From Planctomycetota bacterium (GTDB taxonomy: Bacteria; Planctomycetota; PUPC01; JACPCR01), in the NCBI GenBank assembly GCA_030740295.1, contig JASLXP010000084.1:1-28196 (forward strand): a stretch of 28,196 bases of DNA, written 5' to 3'. The notes beneath the pieces were generated by a model. It was not told where the DNA came from, did not search any database, and was given only the letters and a program-made list of their open reading frames with translations. A program made the translations under genes and the position numbers. This document shows positions 1 through 7,833 of this stretch, piece after piece; position 1 is the first letter of the stretch, and each line of letters begins with the position of its first letter.

Positions 1-1
1 G

Positions 2-277
2 AAGGACCCTCAGACATCTAAGCTCCCGGTTCCTGACTTCACCAAGACGCTAAGTTCAGATCTAAGAGGTATGCGAATTGGTCTGATCCAGGAGTATATG
101 GAAGAAGGATTTAACAACCCAGAGGTGATCCAAGCGATCAAGGCCGCGACGACCCAATTGGAAAAGCAAGGAGCTATCGTGGAGGGCGTCTCTTTGCCCC
201 TGTTAGCGGAGATGGGTACAGCGAGTGCCAGCAACAGAGCCGCGGCAACGAAACAGTCCGTGGACTTTGGTCTGTAG
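2..277 (+). pseudogene. gatA: GatA-like amidase, internal fragment (5' end outside the window, 3' end truncated)
   Basis: The frame is open from base 2 and reads KDPQTSKLPVPDF, then LRGMRIGLIQEY and EGVSLPLL. This is the stretch of the GatA subunit of Asp/Glu-tRNA amidotransferase just after the amidase Ser-Ser-Lys region, where the family has VP(D)-[15]-GLRIGVPKEY...EVSLP. GatA normally continues for about 200 residues past this point with a YYI-x-AEASSNL segment. Here the similarity stops after VSLPLL and the frame ends 22 residues later at TAG. Other frames downstream do not restore the family motifs. The ATG at 71 lies inside the domain and is not a genuine start. I read this as a gatA copy cut at about base 210-215, either a real rearrangement or an assembly join. 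GatA-like paralogues of other amidases cannot be excluded because the catalytic part lies outside the window. Confidence 0.7.
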
Positions 278-289
278 TGATTTCTCTGT

Positions 290-2386
290 TCATTTCTGCG
301 TGATCCTTACTTTGCGGTTTTCGAGGATGGAGCCCTGCATGGCCTCCAGTAACACGAGACTTTTCTCATACGCGATAAGGCTGTTGAGCTCTTGAAACCT
401 GGCTTCGAACAAGCCTTCTTCGACCTCCAGCACTCGGCGACTGTCGCTCTTGCCTTCCTTGAAACTCTCGAGCTCGACATCGAGCAGGCGCTGGCTGTAG
501 CTCGCGCGCATGCTGGCGCTCTCCACAAGAGTTTTTGAGTTCTTGATGCTGTTGATGACCGTATCTACGCTGTTGGTCAGCTCGACTTCAGCTCGTTTCA
601 TATTCAGCAGGGCCTGCTGCTTTCGGAGCTGCGCTGCCTTCTTTTCGTTGCGTTCGCGAATGCCGCCGCCAAGGGGTATCGAAAGCTCCAGGCCGACTGA
701 CCATGACTTGCTTTCATGATTGTTGATGTCCTGCCAACTGCCAGAGACCTTGTCGCCGAGCCCGTTGAGCCCGTAGCTGCCTTTGAGATCGATTTGCGGC
801 AGACGCTGATTCTTTGCGATGGCGACGCGGATGTTTTCACGCTCCATCTCTCGAAGGCGCGCCAGGTATTCAGGGTTCTTCTCGAAGGCGCTGCGAATGG
901 AAGCGACCCGGTCATGTTCGAGCTCTTTCACCGCAGGCTGTTCGGAAGCGACAAACGTAGTGTTGGAATTAATGAAGGTGTCGGCAAAGAGACTGCGGAT
1001 CGAGTTGCGCAGCTCGACGAGCTGGCGATTTGCGGCGCTCTGCTCGGCCTTTCTTTCGGCGACACCGGCCTCCGCATCCATCAGTTCCAGGTCAGAGACT
1101 TTTCCATTGATTTTGCGCTCCTGGTAATCATTAAGGATCTTCTCGGCGATGCCGACGCTTGCGGTACGAAGCTCGTAGGCCTTTTGTGCGAAGGCAAGAT
1201 CCCAGTAACCGGATTCAGCTCTGGCAACGGTGCCCATCATCTGCTGGCGCAGGGACTGGTAAGCTATCTGGACATCCTTCTTTGCCAGGCGCATGGGGCC
1301 CAGGTTTGCCTTGAACCAGCCGTTCTTTAGCAGGGGCTGAGTCAGATTGAGGCCGAGGAAGCTGGTGTATTCGCTGTCGAAGGGCTCTCGCTGCTGATTC
1401 AGAGCAGACTGCAATGAGTTCGAAATCCGATTGAGCTGGTAACCAAGCCGATAGGACGCGCCGGTCGGGGTACGGCCTTCCAACCCGGAATTCATACGGA
1501 GATTCTTTTCGATGAACCGATCCTGAAACTGGCTCAGCGTGTCTTCAATGGTGTTGTCGCGTTCGTTTGTTTCGCGAGTTACCTCGACGGCCAGTGCCGG
1601 TTCCCAGGCACCCCACTCGGCGCTCTTGCCGCGTTTTCGGATACTCCAATCGACTTTAGCAATCTCGATCTGTTGGTTGTGTTGCAGGAGCAGTTGCAGC
1701 ATCTGCTCACGGGAAAGTCGCATCACGCTTTCTTCTGCGACCTTGGTCTCGGAATTCTCGAGACGTTCAGAAATGGTTGGCTCTGGGGCTCTCTTTTTCT
1801 GCGCCTTCAGGTCCACCGCGGACATCGGAAGCTGATCGCCATTCAGGGATATCCACGATGTCTGTGGCGAGAGCGCGGCAACTCTCGGCCTGTAATCTTT
1901 GAACTGAAGCACAGGAAGGTTGCTGTCGTGCAGTGAGAAGGGCGTCCCGGCGACCTCAGCGATTTCGACAAGCTCTTCGACGATGCCTTCCTCTACGTCA
2001 GGCTCGGAAGGGGGTGACGGCCTTCGGGCTTTGTCTGGCTCCGGCTTCGGTAATACCTCGTCGACAGGAGTCTCATCTTGAGTCTCGTTAAGCGTCTCAT
2101 TCTCCTCCGGCTCCTCCTCTTTCGGCTCTTCGTTTGGGATTTCGTTCTTCGGTTCTTCATCGGGCCTTTTATCAGGAATCGGATCGTCAGATTTCGGGGT
2201 TTCCGGCGCCGGCCTTGTGCGCGCCCACGCCGGCGTAAATTCTTCGCCTTCGATGACGCGGGCCTGAATGACAGCCGCGTAGTTCACTTGCTCTTCATCG
2301 AGCGATTCCAGGTTCGCGTCTTCCCCATGAACACCGCTTAGCAGAAAGAGCAGGATGGGTGCTGTGAAAAGTTGGTTCGTTCTCAT
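290..2386 (-). CDS. TolC-family outer-membrane efflux protein with a Glu/Pro-rich N-terminal extension
   Basis: A 698-residue protein of the outer membrane efflux (OEP/TolC) family, the channel component of type I secretion or RND-type tripartite export. Residues 1-21 form a signal peptide (hydrophobic LLFLLSG core, cleavage near VHG/ED). Residues about 59-140 are a low-complexity acidic and proline-rich stretch built on EEPKNE/EEPKEEE-like units, which ordinary TolC proteins of 430-500 residues lack. The OEP repeats occupy roughly residues 220-690: long amphipathic helices, a LTQPLLKNGW motif typical of the first repeat, and SVGLELSIPLGGG in the second. The ATG at 2386 is followed directly by the signal peptide, but the ribosome binding site is weak. 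It lies 48 nt downstream of the PKD protein gene on the same strand, so the two are probably co-transcribed. No adaptor or ABC/RND transporter gene is adjacent, so the exported substrate is unknown. Confidence 0.9.
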   Translation of the reverse strand: MRTNQLFTAPILLFLLSGVHGEDANLESLDEEQVNYAAVIQARVIEGEEFTPAWARTRPAPETPKSDDPIPDKRPDEEPKNEIPNEEPKEEEPEENETLNETQDETPVDEVLPKPEPDKARRPSPPSEPDVEEGIVEELVEIAEVAGTPFSLHDSNLPVLQFKDYRPRVAALSPQTSWISLNGDQLPMSAVDLKAQKKRAPEPTISERLENSETKVAEESVMRLSREQMLQLLLQHNQQIEIAKVDWSIRKRGKSAEWGAWEPALAVEVTRETNERDNTIEDTLSQFQDRFIEKNLRMNSGLEGRTPTGASYRLGYQLNRISNSLQSALNQQREPFDSEYTSFLGLNLTQPLLKNGWFKANLGPMRLAKKDVQIAYQSLRQQMMGTVARAESGYWDLAFAQKAYELRTASVGIAEKILNDYQERKINGKVSDLELMDAEAGVAERKAEQSAANRQLVELRNSIRSLFADTFINSNTTFVASEQPAVKELEHDRVASIRSAFEKNPEYLARLREMERENIRVAIAKNQRLPQIDLKGSYGLNGLGDKVSGSWQDINNHESKSWSVGLELSIPLGGGIRERNEKKAAQLRKQQALLNMKRAEVELTNSVDTVINSIKNSKTLVESASMRASYSQRLLDVELESFKEGKSDSRRVLEVEEGLFEARFQELNSLIAYEKSLVLLEAMQGSILENRKVRITQK

Positions 2387-2434
2387 TTCGTGGCCGATTA
2401 GATAAAGGACGATTGGACTGATTGTCAGGTCAAA

Positions 2435-3466
2435 CTACTTGCGGTCGCTTTGGGTTCTCCATGCACTGAAACGTGCCTGGTGCGCGTGTAAACGCGGGTC
2501 TGAGAGATTCAAAGCCTGGTTTGTCTGGCTTGGTTCACTAGGTGTTTCACGGTCTTTGCTGACGGCAAGCTTTCTGCTGAGGGTTGCTTTAGAGCAGAAG
2601 GTGTTCTTGTCGTCTTTGACTGTCAGGGTCACCGTGTAATTGCCCGACTTGAGATAGCGGTGGCTGGCCAGCCTTCCTGTACCGGTACTGCCGTCCCCGA
2701 AATCCCACGTGTATGTCAGGCGGTCGCCCGGCGTATCTTTGGACTTGCTGGCATCGAGTTTAATGAGCTCGCCTGCCTTGCACTCAGTTGGGAGTTCCAT
2801 AAACGGGACGGGCCGAATGTTGGCCACGACAACCTGTGAGTACTGCTTCGTCTGCCCGTTTTTCAGATTCTGGACTTTGAGCATCACCCGGTACTGTCCC
2901 GGTTTGCTGTATGAGTGGCTCACCTTGATGCCCTGGTGTCGGCCGCCGTCACCAAGATCCCAAGCGAACGTGAGATCTTTTCGGTCGGGGAAAAAGCTGG
3001 AAGCATCGAGATTGAAGGTCAGATACGGGTCTGGTCGTTGTACGCTGCCGGTGGCTGTGCTGGTGTTTGTGGGTGGCGGGGGAAGAGACGGTCGGTTGGA
3101 AGTATGAGAGGGTGGTGAGGTGGTCTCCGTTGTATTGATATGATGGGGTGGTGGAGTTTTGGAGTTCTGGATTGGTGGAGTTTTGGAATGGCGGCGTGGG
3201 GGCTTGGAGTTTTGGAGTGCTGGAGTTTTGGAGTGCCGGAGTTTTGAAGCGCTGGAGTTCTGGTCTGATGGTCTGTGGTCTGCCGTTTGTGGTCTTTCAG
3301 TACTCTGTGGTCTGTGGTCTGTAGCTTGTGGCCTGCGATCTGAGACCGCTGCTCGACGATTCTGTTGTTGCCGAACAGGCGAAGCGGCTGTCCATTGTGA
3401 TCGGTAAACGCAACGATCAGGCGTTTGCCGAAAGAATTGCCTTCCCCGAGCGCGCCGTTCATCCAC
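2435..3466 (-). CDS. Two PKD domains, C-terminal part of the frame-broken gene starting at 4305
   Basis: The meaningful part of this frame runs from about 3150 down to 2435. It encodes a Pro/Thr/Ser-rich linker and two polycystic-kidney-disease (PKD) beta-sandwich domains. The first carries FAWDLGDGG and HSYSKPGQYRV, the second YTWDFGDGS and HRYLKSGNYTVTLTV. PKD domains are extracellular spacer or adhesion modules. The apparent GTG/ATG-type start at 3466 lies inside the upstream coding sequence and has no signal peptide, so this is unlikely to be an independent gene. The first 100 residues are the repeat tract read in another frame (PQTADHRP, SKTPALQNS). Together with the anchor segment at 4305 it would make a protein of roughly 620 residues with one transmembrane helix. 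It ends 48 nt before the TolC-family start. Confidence 0.7.
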   Translation of the reverse strand: MDERRARGRQFFRQTPDRCVYRSQWTAASPVRQQQNRRAAVSDRRPQATDHRPQSTERPQTADHRPSDQNSSASKLRHSKTPALQNSKPPRRHSKTPPIQNSKTPPPHHINTTETTSPPSHTSNRPSLPPPPTNTSTATGSVQRPDPYLTFNLDASSFFPDRKDLTFAWDLGDGGRHQGIKVSHSYSKPGQYRVMLKVQNLKNGQTKQYSQVVVANIRPVPFMELPTECKAGELIKLDASKSKDTPGDRLTYTWDFGDGSTGTGRLASHRYLKSGNYTVTLTVKDDKNTFCSKATLSRKLAVSKDRETPSEPSQTNQALNLSDPRLHAHQARFSAWRTQSDRK

Positions 3467-4305
3467 TCGAGTGCCGGGCGGCGGTTACCGCTGGCAAGTT
3501 CATTGATGTGGTAACGGATCCATTTTTCGGTATTCGGGGCTTTGAGGCTGAGCGAGGTCTTTCTGTTCCGCAGGCGCAGACCCGCCGCGAATCCTGAGGT
3601 GATGCCGGTAATGGCGCTGCTGCCGATGTTGTCGAGATAGAGATGCGCTCTACCGAACTTTGTTCCGTCCATGTAGAGAGATGCGTTGAAGCAGAAGCTC
3701 TCAACCCGATCAGCGGGGGCTGCGGCTACACGGAAGGCTCGCAATCCGTTTCCTCTCTCCGCCGTGACCACCAGTTTAAAATGACCCCATCCATCGATTG
3801 CCTCCCCCTGCCTGCTCGAGAATGGGCCGAAGGACAACCGCTGCGATGTGTGTTCTGTCGAGAGCGGTTTTGAAACCAGTAATGTGCCGTGGTGATCAGA
3901 CTCGGGATAGACCTGGTGCCCGCTTGAATCGGTGTATGCGCCCCGCCCGCCATACAGCCTTGCACGCGTGCCCGGCATCACATCGAAAGGAAGGTGAGTG
4001 CCTTCCAGCCTGAAATTGACCTCTTCTTTATATGTAAGGGGAACGCGGAAGAAGATGACCTGAACATCTCTTGGCTGTCCGTATTCGCTGCCGGCCTCCG
4101 GGCCCGCCACGTAGAAAGAGCAGTCCTCCGCCTGGGGCATCCATTCGTAGCTGACCCACGTCGGGGTCGCTGTCTCCACCTCGGCTTCATCGCCCACCAG
4201 TGCAGTTGCTGCAAAGATGATCGCAATCACCGCGAGAATGGTCACGAGGTAAAGGACATCCTGAAAGGCAGGACGATCCGTTATTTTCAAATTCCTGGAA
4301 GTCAA
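3019..4305 (-). CDS. Membrane-anchored protein, N-terminal part of a frame-broken PKD-domain gene
   Basis: The start is a TTG at 4305 with a near-ideal ribosome binding site AAGGAG six bases upstream. The protein opens with a short cytosolic stretch and a single transmembrane anchor (residues about 16-38, VLYLVTILAVIAIIFAATALV). About 250 residues of beta-rich extracytoplasmic sequence follow that I do not recognise, ending near LRLFGNNRIVEQ. From about residue 321 on, the frame reads only the short-repeat tract (TTDH, LQNS and KTP units) and then meaningless sequence to the stop at 3019. The true continuation appears to be the PKD domains, which lie in the next frame (2435-3466). Adding one nucleotide or one 7-mer, or removing one 8-mer, within the tract would join the frames. 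The gene precedes a TolC-family gene. The N-terminal domain's function is unknown. Confidence 0.7.
   Translation of the reverse strand: MTSRNLKITDRPAFQDVLYLVTILAVIAIIFAATALVGDEAEVETATPTWVSYEWMPQAEDCSFYVAGPEAGSEYGQPRDVQVIFFRVPLTYKEEVNFRLEGTHLPFDVMPGTRARLYGGRGAYTDSSGHQVYPESDHHGTLLVSKPLSTEHTSQRLSFGPFSSRQGEAIDGWGHFKLVVTAERGNGLRAFRVAAAPADRVESFCFNASLYMDGTKFGRAHLYLDNIGSSAITGITSGFAAGLRLRNRKTSLSLKAPNTEKWIRYHINELASGNRRPALEWMNGALGEGNSFGKRLIVAFTDHNGQPLRLFGNNRIVEQRSQIAGHKLQTTDHRVLKDHKRQTTDHQTRTPALQNSGTPKLQHSKTPSPHAAIPKLHQSRTPKLHHPIISIQRRPPHHPLILPTDRLFPRHPQTPAQPPAAYNDQTRI
3153..3343. repeat. Degenerate short tandem repeats: an 8-nt tract joined to a 7-nt tract
   Basis: On the plus strand, units of eight bases run from 3153 to 3261 (GGAGTTTT, GGAGTTCT, GGAGTGCT, GGAGTGCC, GAAGCGCT), with one interrupted stretch at 3185-3205. 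From 3262 the period changes: one 8-base unit GGTCTGAT is followed by 7-base units (GGTCTGT, GGTCTGC, GGTCTTT, then GGTCTGT twice, AGCTTGT, GGCCTGC) to 3343, broken once at 3298-3308. The tract sits exactly where the PKD gene changes frame. Related short degenerate repeats occur at 21373-21404 and 25154-25226. Confidence 0.9.
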
Positions 4306-4311
4306 ATCCCT

Positions 4312-4317
4312 CTCCTT
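4312..4317 (-). promoter_or_regulatory. Ribosome binding site deciding a TTG start
   Basis: On the minus strand AAGGAG lies six bases before the TTG at 4305-4303. It is the best Shine-Dalgarno match in the region and is the reason for choosing the non-ATG start of the PKD protein gene. Confidence 0.7.
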
Positions 4318-4499
4318 GTGGGTAAAAGACTTCCCCGTGCCAGTTCGTCGGTCGATCGCTTGTTTGCGACCTTCGAATCAGTCCTCATATATCACAGCCG
4401 ATGGCGTGACGCATGAAAACCGTGATTTTCAGACCTGCTTTATGAAAGAGTTCGTGCTGAGATGATTTCGGCTGCACTGTTGCCGACTGGATTCTGCCC

Positions 4500-4520
4500 G
4501 AAGGTCTCAAGAAGACCTTC
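4500..4520. repeat. Perfect 8-bp inverted repeat with 5-base loop
   Basis: GAAGGTCT, loop CAAGA, AGACCTTC. It lies in the divergent intergenic region about 195 bases upstream of the TTG start of the PKD gene and about 320 bases upstream of the ceramidase-like operon. It could be an operator or an RNA hairpin. No T-run follows on either strand, so a classical terminator is unlikely. Confidence 0.45.
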
Positions 4521-4840
4521 CCCCGACAGATCCTTATCACCTATAGCTCTGGTATTATCGGCCAATACTCCAAGGGGTTAGCAGAAAAATTCGATTCCCC
4601 GCTTGGGGAGTCTACCGAACACCCTCAGTCTGCGCTGGGGCTCGGGCAACAGTCGACCGTTTGGGGATGCCAGCACTGCCGGGCTTGTGAAGTGGAATCA
4701 GAAGCTGATACTGTCAGGAGTCCACTGGCATGCCTATGCCACAATCACTTACGCCGGGGCTACTCCGTTCACCTTCAGCAGGCCGGGCTGCTGGAGCACA
4801 GCACGGAACAATCCCAGTTACAGCGCGGGACGAGGCCGAT

Positions 4841-6307
4841 ATGAAAGAGACGAACGAAACAGAAAGCGAGAAGCACAGACAGGCCGAGGGTGCATTGGCT
4901 GCAGGCGCAGCCGAGGTGGAGATCACGCCCGCGCCGGGCGTCCATATGGCCGGTGATATGTGCCGGCTTCGGCCGGTCGAGCGGATCCTCGACCCGCTCT
5001 GTGCCCGCGCTATCGTCTTCAGTAACCCGGGCGATCCCGCTGCCGCGCGCGTGTGCCTGCTGTCCCTCGACCTCTGCACGGTTGGCGATGACGCGGCCGA
5101 CGATATTCGGGCACGTGTGTCGGAGAGGTTCGGCTTCCGCAAAGAGGAGGTAATGCTGCACCTGTTGCAGAACCACAGCGCCCCGGCCCTCGGCGGGCAT
5201 CTGCTGATGACACCGGATTGCCCGCAGATAACACATGAGTTGTGGTGGACGTATCAGGGAGATCCAGGTTACTTCGATTACCTTGTGCCGCGATTGCTGG
5301 ACGCCGTAAATCTGGCGCTCGAACGTGTGGAACCGGTAAGCATGGGCTGTGGTGGAATGGCGGACGGGCGTATCGCATTCAACCGCCGTTTCGTCATGCG
5401 GGACGGATGGGTGCAGACGCAGGCCAGGGACCTCACCGAGATCCTTCACCCGGAAGGCCCCGCCGACCCGGAGGTGGGCGTCGCCTGCTTCAAGAACCGG
5501 GCTGGCGAGATCATCGCCGCGCTCCTCCACCATACGGCGCATCCGGTCAGCCATTTCGGCAAGCCGTGGGTCACTGCAAGTTGGCCCGGTCAATGGGCCC
5601 GGCAGATGAAGTCAATTTTGGGCGAAGGCTGCGTGCCGGTCGTGTTGAACGGTTGCTGCGGCAACGTCAATCGGCATTCTCCGATCCCGGCAGCACCTGC
5701 CGCGGACGACGAGCAGGCCGGCCAGTGGCTGACGGAAACGTCACAGAAAGTGCTCTCGCAGATGACGTGGCAGGACGTTGCCGATGTTGGTGTGAAGTCA
5801 CAGACCATCAGCATCCCCTACGGTCGCATCGAGGAGGTGATCGGTCCCGAGGCCGTCGAAGACAGCCACACCCTTGTGGGCCGGGAGCCTGAACCGCGGT
5901 GGCTGAACGCGGAACATACCGCAGTCGATATCGAATGGATGTTTGCTGTCGTTACGCTGGACGTTTGCAGACGCCTTGCCGGGGGAGCTTACGACTACGA
6001 GGTCCAGACCTTCCGCCTTGGAGATCTGGCCATCGTCGGGTTGACGGGCGAACCGTTTGTGGAAGGCCAGTTGCGCGTCAAGGGCGAAGCGCCGGCAAAA
6101 CGCACGTTCGTGGCGCACATGTGCAACGGCTGGGTCGGTTACATACCGACGCTCCATGCCTACCGGGCGAAAAACTACAACTTCCGTAATGCAGCCGGTA
6201 AACCCGTTCGCCGCGGTGCGAATCTTTTCCTGCTCGCCCCCGACGCGTTGGACCGTATCGTAACTGCGTCGTTGGATTTGCTGGAAGGCCTGTGCGTTGA
6301 TGCTTAG
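4841..6307 (+). CDS. Neutral/alkaline ceramidase-like protein (paralogue 1)
   Basis: 488 residues from the ATG at 4841, which follows a GAGG about five bases upstream; an in-frame ATG at 4730 would only add an unconvincing 37-residue leader. It matches the N-terminal domain of the neutral/alkaline non-lysosomal ceramidase family: AAEVEITPAPG at the start, a QNHSAP segment (His112) where ceramidases have THTHSGP, a LLHHTAHPV segment (His234), and NGCCGNVNRHSP where ceramidases have NGxxGDxSP. In true ceramidases these positions hold the zinc-binding histidines and the nucleophile serine. Here the first histidine of the HTH motif is replaced and the serine position reads Asn, so amide hydrolysis of ceramide is doubtful. 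There is no signal peptide, so the protein is probably cytosolic. It is the first gene of a three-gene run; the next start is 47 nt downstream. Confidence 0.8.
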   Translation: MKETNETESEKHRQAEGALAAGAAEVEITPAPGVHMAGDMCRLRPVERILDPLCARAIVFSNPGDPAAARVCLLSLDLCTVGDDAADDIRARVSERFGFRKEEVMLHLLQNHSAPALGGHLLMTPDCPQITHELWWTYQGDPGYFDYLVPRLLDAVNLALERVEPVSMGCGGMADGRIAFNRRFVMRDGWVQTQARDLTEILHPEGPADPEVGVACFKNRAGEIIAALLHHTAHPVSHFGKPWVTASWPGQWARQMKSILGEGCVPVVLNGCCGNVNRHSPIPAAPAADDEQAGQWLTETSQKVLSQMTWQDVADVGVKSQTISIPYGRIEEVIGPEAVEDSHTLVGREPEPRWLNAEHTAVDIEWMFAVVTLDVCRRLAGGAYDYEVQTFRLGDLAIVGLTGEPFVEGQLRVKGEAPAKRTFVAHMCNGWVGYIPTLHAYRAKNYNFRNAAGKPVRRGANLFLLAPDALDRIVTASLDLLEGLCVDA

Positions 6308-6354
6308 CACATCCCAATCGTTACCACATTCACCGAATCACAAAGGAACTCTAA

Positions 6355-7773
6355 ATGGCACACGGAAAGCTACACATCGGCTGGGCGCGAGGAGACATCA
6401 CCCCGCTGCGCAAGACGCTGGTCCAGGGGCAATTCCACACCCGTATTTCAGACACGGTGCTCTCGCCGCTGACCGCAACCGCGTTGGCGTTGGAGGTAAG
6501 GAGCGAGAACGGCGCAACCGAGCAAGCAGTGTTTCTCTCCTGTGACCTGCCCTGCGATGGATTCAACCCGGACTTGCTTCGCGAGCTCGAAGGACGGTGT
6601 ACCGACCTTGACCCGCGCAAGATCACCGTCAATGGCACGCACACGCACAATGCGCCTTCCACACAACGTGGTATCTATGATGAACCGGAGAACGATCCGG
6701 ACTTCATGGGCCCGGACGAATACCGCGAATGGCTGGCGGCACAACTGGCGGACATCGTTGAATCGGCCTGGACTGAGCGAAGGCCCGGCAGCATCTCACG
6801 CGGCTTTGGCTACGCGGTCGTCGGTCGCTGTCGACGTGCCGTCTATGCCGGGGGAGCGGCCGCGATGTATGGTGAAACCAATCGGGAGGACTTTCGCGGC
6901 ATCGAGGCCTGCGACGATCATTCAGTCAACATGCTCTTCACCCGCGATGGAAGCGGTGAACTGACGGGCATCCTCGTCAACCTCGCCTGCCCGTCCCAAT
7001 GCCTGGAAAGTCTGGAAACTTTTTCAGCGGATTTCTGGCACGACGTGCGCGAATCCATGGCGGAACGATACGGCACCGGTGTGCACCTGCTCCCACAGTG
7101 CGCGCCAGCGGGCGATCTGTCGCCTCATCTGCTGATGGACAAGACGGCAGAGAAAGACCTCCGCGACCGGCTCGGCGTCGATGCTTGCGGGATCATTGCC
7201 CGACGGGTCATGGCCGTGCTGGACGAAGGGCTCGCCACGGCGTCGCCGCCCGAAGAATCCGTGACGTTTGAACACAAGGTCAAGGCATGGCGTCTGCCTC
7301 GTATGATGGTCACGAAAGAAGAGTATGAGCTGGAGAAGCGCATCCCCGACATGAGCGCCGAGGAACGAGCTCAGCAGCATTACGCGTTTCAGCGGATATG
7401 GCCCTTCGGTCCGGTCTGCGACCTGGTAAGCCGCTTTGAGCAACAGGGCGACAACCCTGAGCACGACGTCGAGAGTCACATTATTCGGATTGGTGACGCG
7501 GTATTTGCCACCAACCCGTTCGAATTGTTCGTCGACTTCGGGATGCAGATCCGCGCCCGCAGCCGGGCAATGCAGACCTTCCTCGTGCAGCTTGCCGACG
7601 GCTCGAATAACGGCTTCTACCTGCCCACGCAGCGGGCATTGGATGGCGGCCATTACAGCGCGCAGATCAAGTCCAACTGGGTTGGGCCCGAGGGTGGCCA
7701 GTTACTGGTGAATAACACCGTAGAGGCAATCAACGAGCTCTTCCTGGGCGACGACTACCCAAAGACGCGCTGA
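6355..7773 (+). CDS. Neutral/alkaline ceramidase-like protein (paralogue 2)
   Basis: 472 residues. The ATG at 6355 is preceded by AAAGGAA about eight bases upstream. The N-terminus (GWARGDITP) and the THTHNAP motif (His96, His98) match the neutral ceramidase-like family and, unlike the upstream paralogue, keep both metal-site histidines. A CAPAGDLSP segment places Ser256 at the position of the family's nucleophile. The middle segment NLACPSQ replaces the ACHPT-like segment of ceramidases, so one usual zinc ligand is not visible. No signal peptide is present. The substrate is unknown; many bacterial members of this family sit among sugar and lipid catabolism genes and have no proven ceramidase activity. 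It ends 60 nt before the GH42-like gene. Confidence 0.82.
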   Translation: MAHGKLHIGWARGDITPLRKTLVQGQFHTRISDTVLSPLTATALALEVRSENGATEQAVFLSCDLPCDGFNPDLLRELEGRCTDLDPRKITVNGTHTHNAPSTQRGIYDEPENDPDFMGPDEYREWLAAQLADIVESAWTERRPGSISRGFGYAVVGRCRRAVYAGGAAAMYGETNREDFRGIEACDDHSVNMLFTRDGSGELTGILVNLACPSQCLESLETFSADFWHDVRESMAERYGTGVHLLPQCAPAGDLSPHLLMDKTAEKDLRDRLGVDACGIIARRVMAVLDEGLATASPPEESVTFEHKVKAWRLPRMMVTKEEYELEKRIPDMSAEERAQQHYAFQRIWPFGPVCDLVSRFEQQGDNPEHDVESHIIRIGDAVFATNPFELFVDFGMQIRARSRAMQTFLVQLADGSNNGFYLPTQRALDGGHYSAQIKSNWVGPEGGQLLVNNTVEAINELFLGDDYPKTR

Positions 7774-7833
7774 GGGAGCCGAGCGACAGGTTTCGCATGG
7801 CACGCAATCCCGGCGCAACCCAAAAAAGAAACC

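Larger units (their letters stand above)
4306..4840. other. Divergent intergenic region with two small hairpins
   Basis: This stretch separates the minus-strand PKD gene from the plus-strand ceramidase-like operon and must hold both promoters. I see no convincing -10/-35 pair and no gene; frames that cross it have no recognisable product. Two perfect inverted repeats are present: an 8-bp stem with a 5-base loop at 4500-4520 (GAAGGTCT/AGACCTTC), and a 5-bp stem with a 4-base loop at 4596-4609 (TCCCC/GGGGA). Neither is followed by a T-run. Confidence 0.5.

Noticed and set aside
716..1330. 204-codon plus-strand frame opposite the TolC-family gene
   Set aside because: It is antisense to well-supported OEP coding sequence and has no recognisable motif, so it is a shadow frame.
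3153..3343. Repeat tract as a CRISPR array or VNTR with spacers
   Set aside because: The units are 7 or 8 bases and directly adjacent, with no spacers of constant length.
7024..7653. 209-codon minus-strand frame opposite the second ceramidase-like gene
   Set aside because: It has shadow-frame composition; the plus strand carries clear family motifs.
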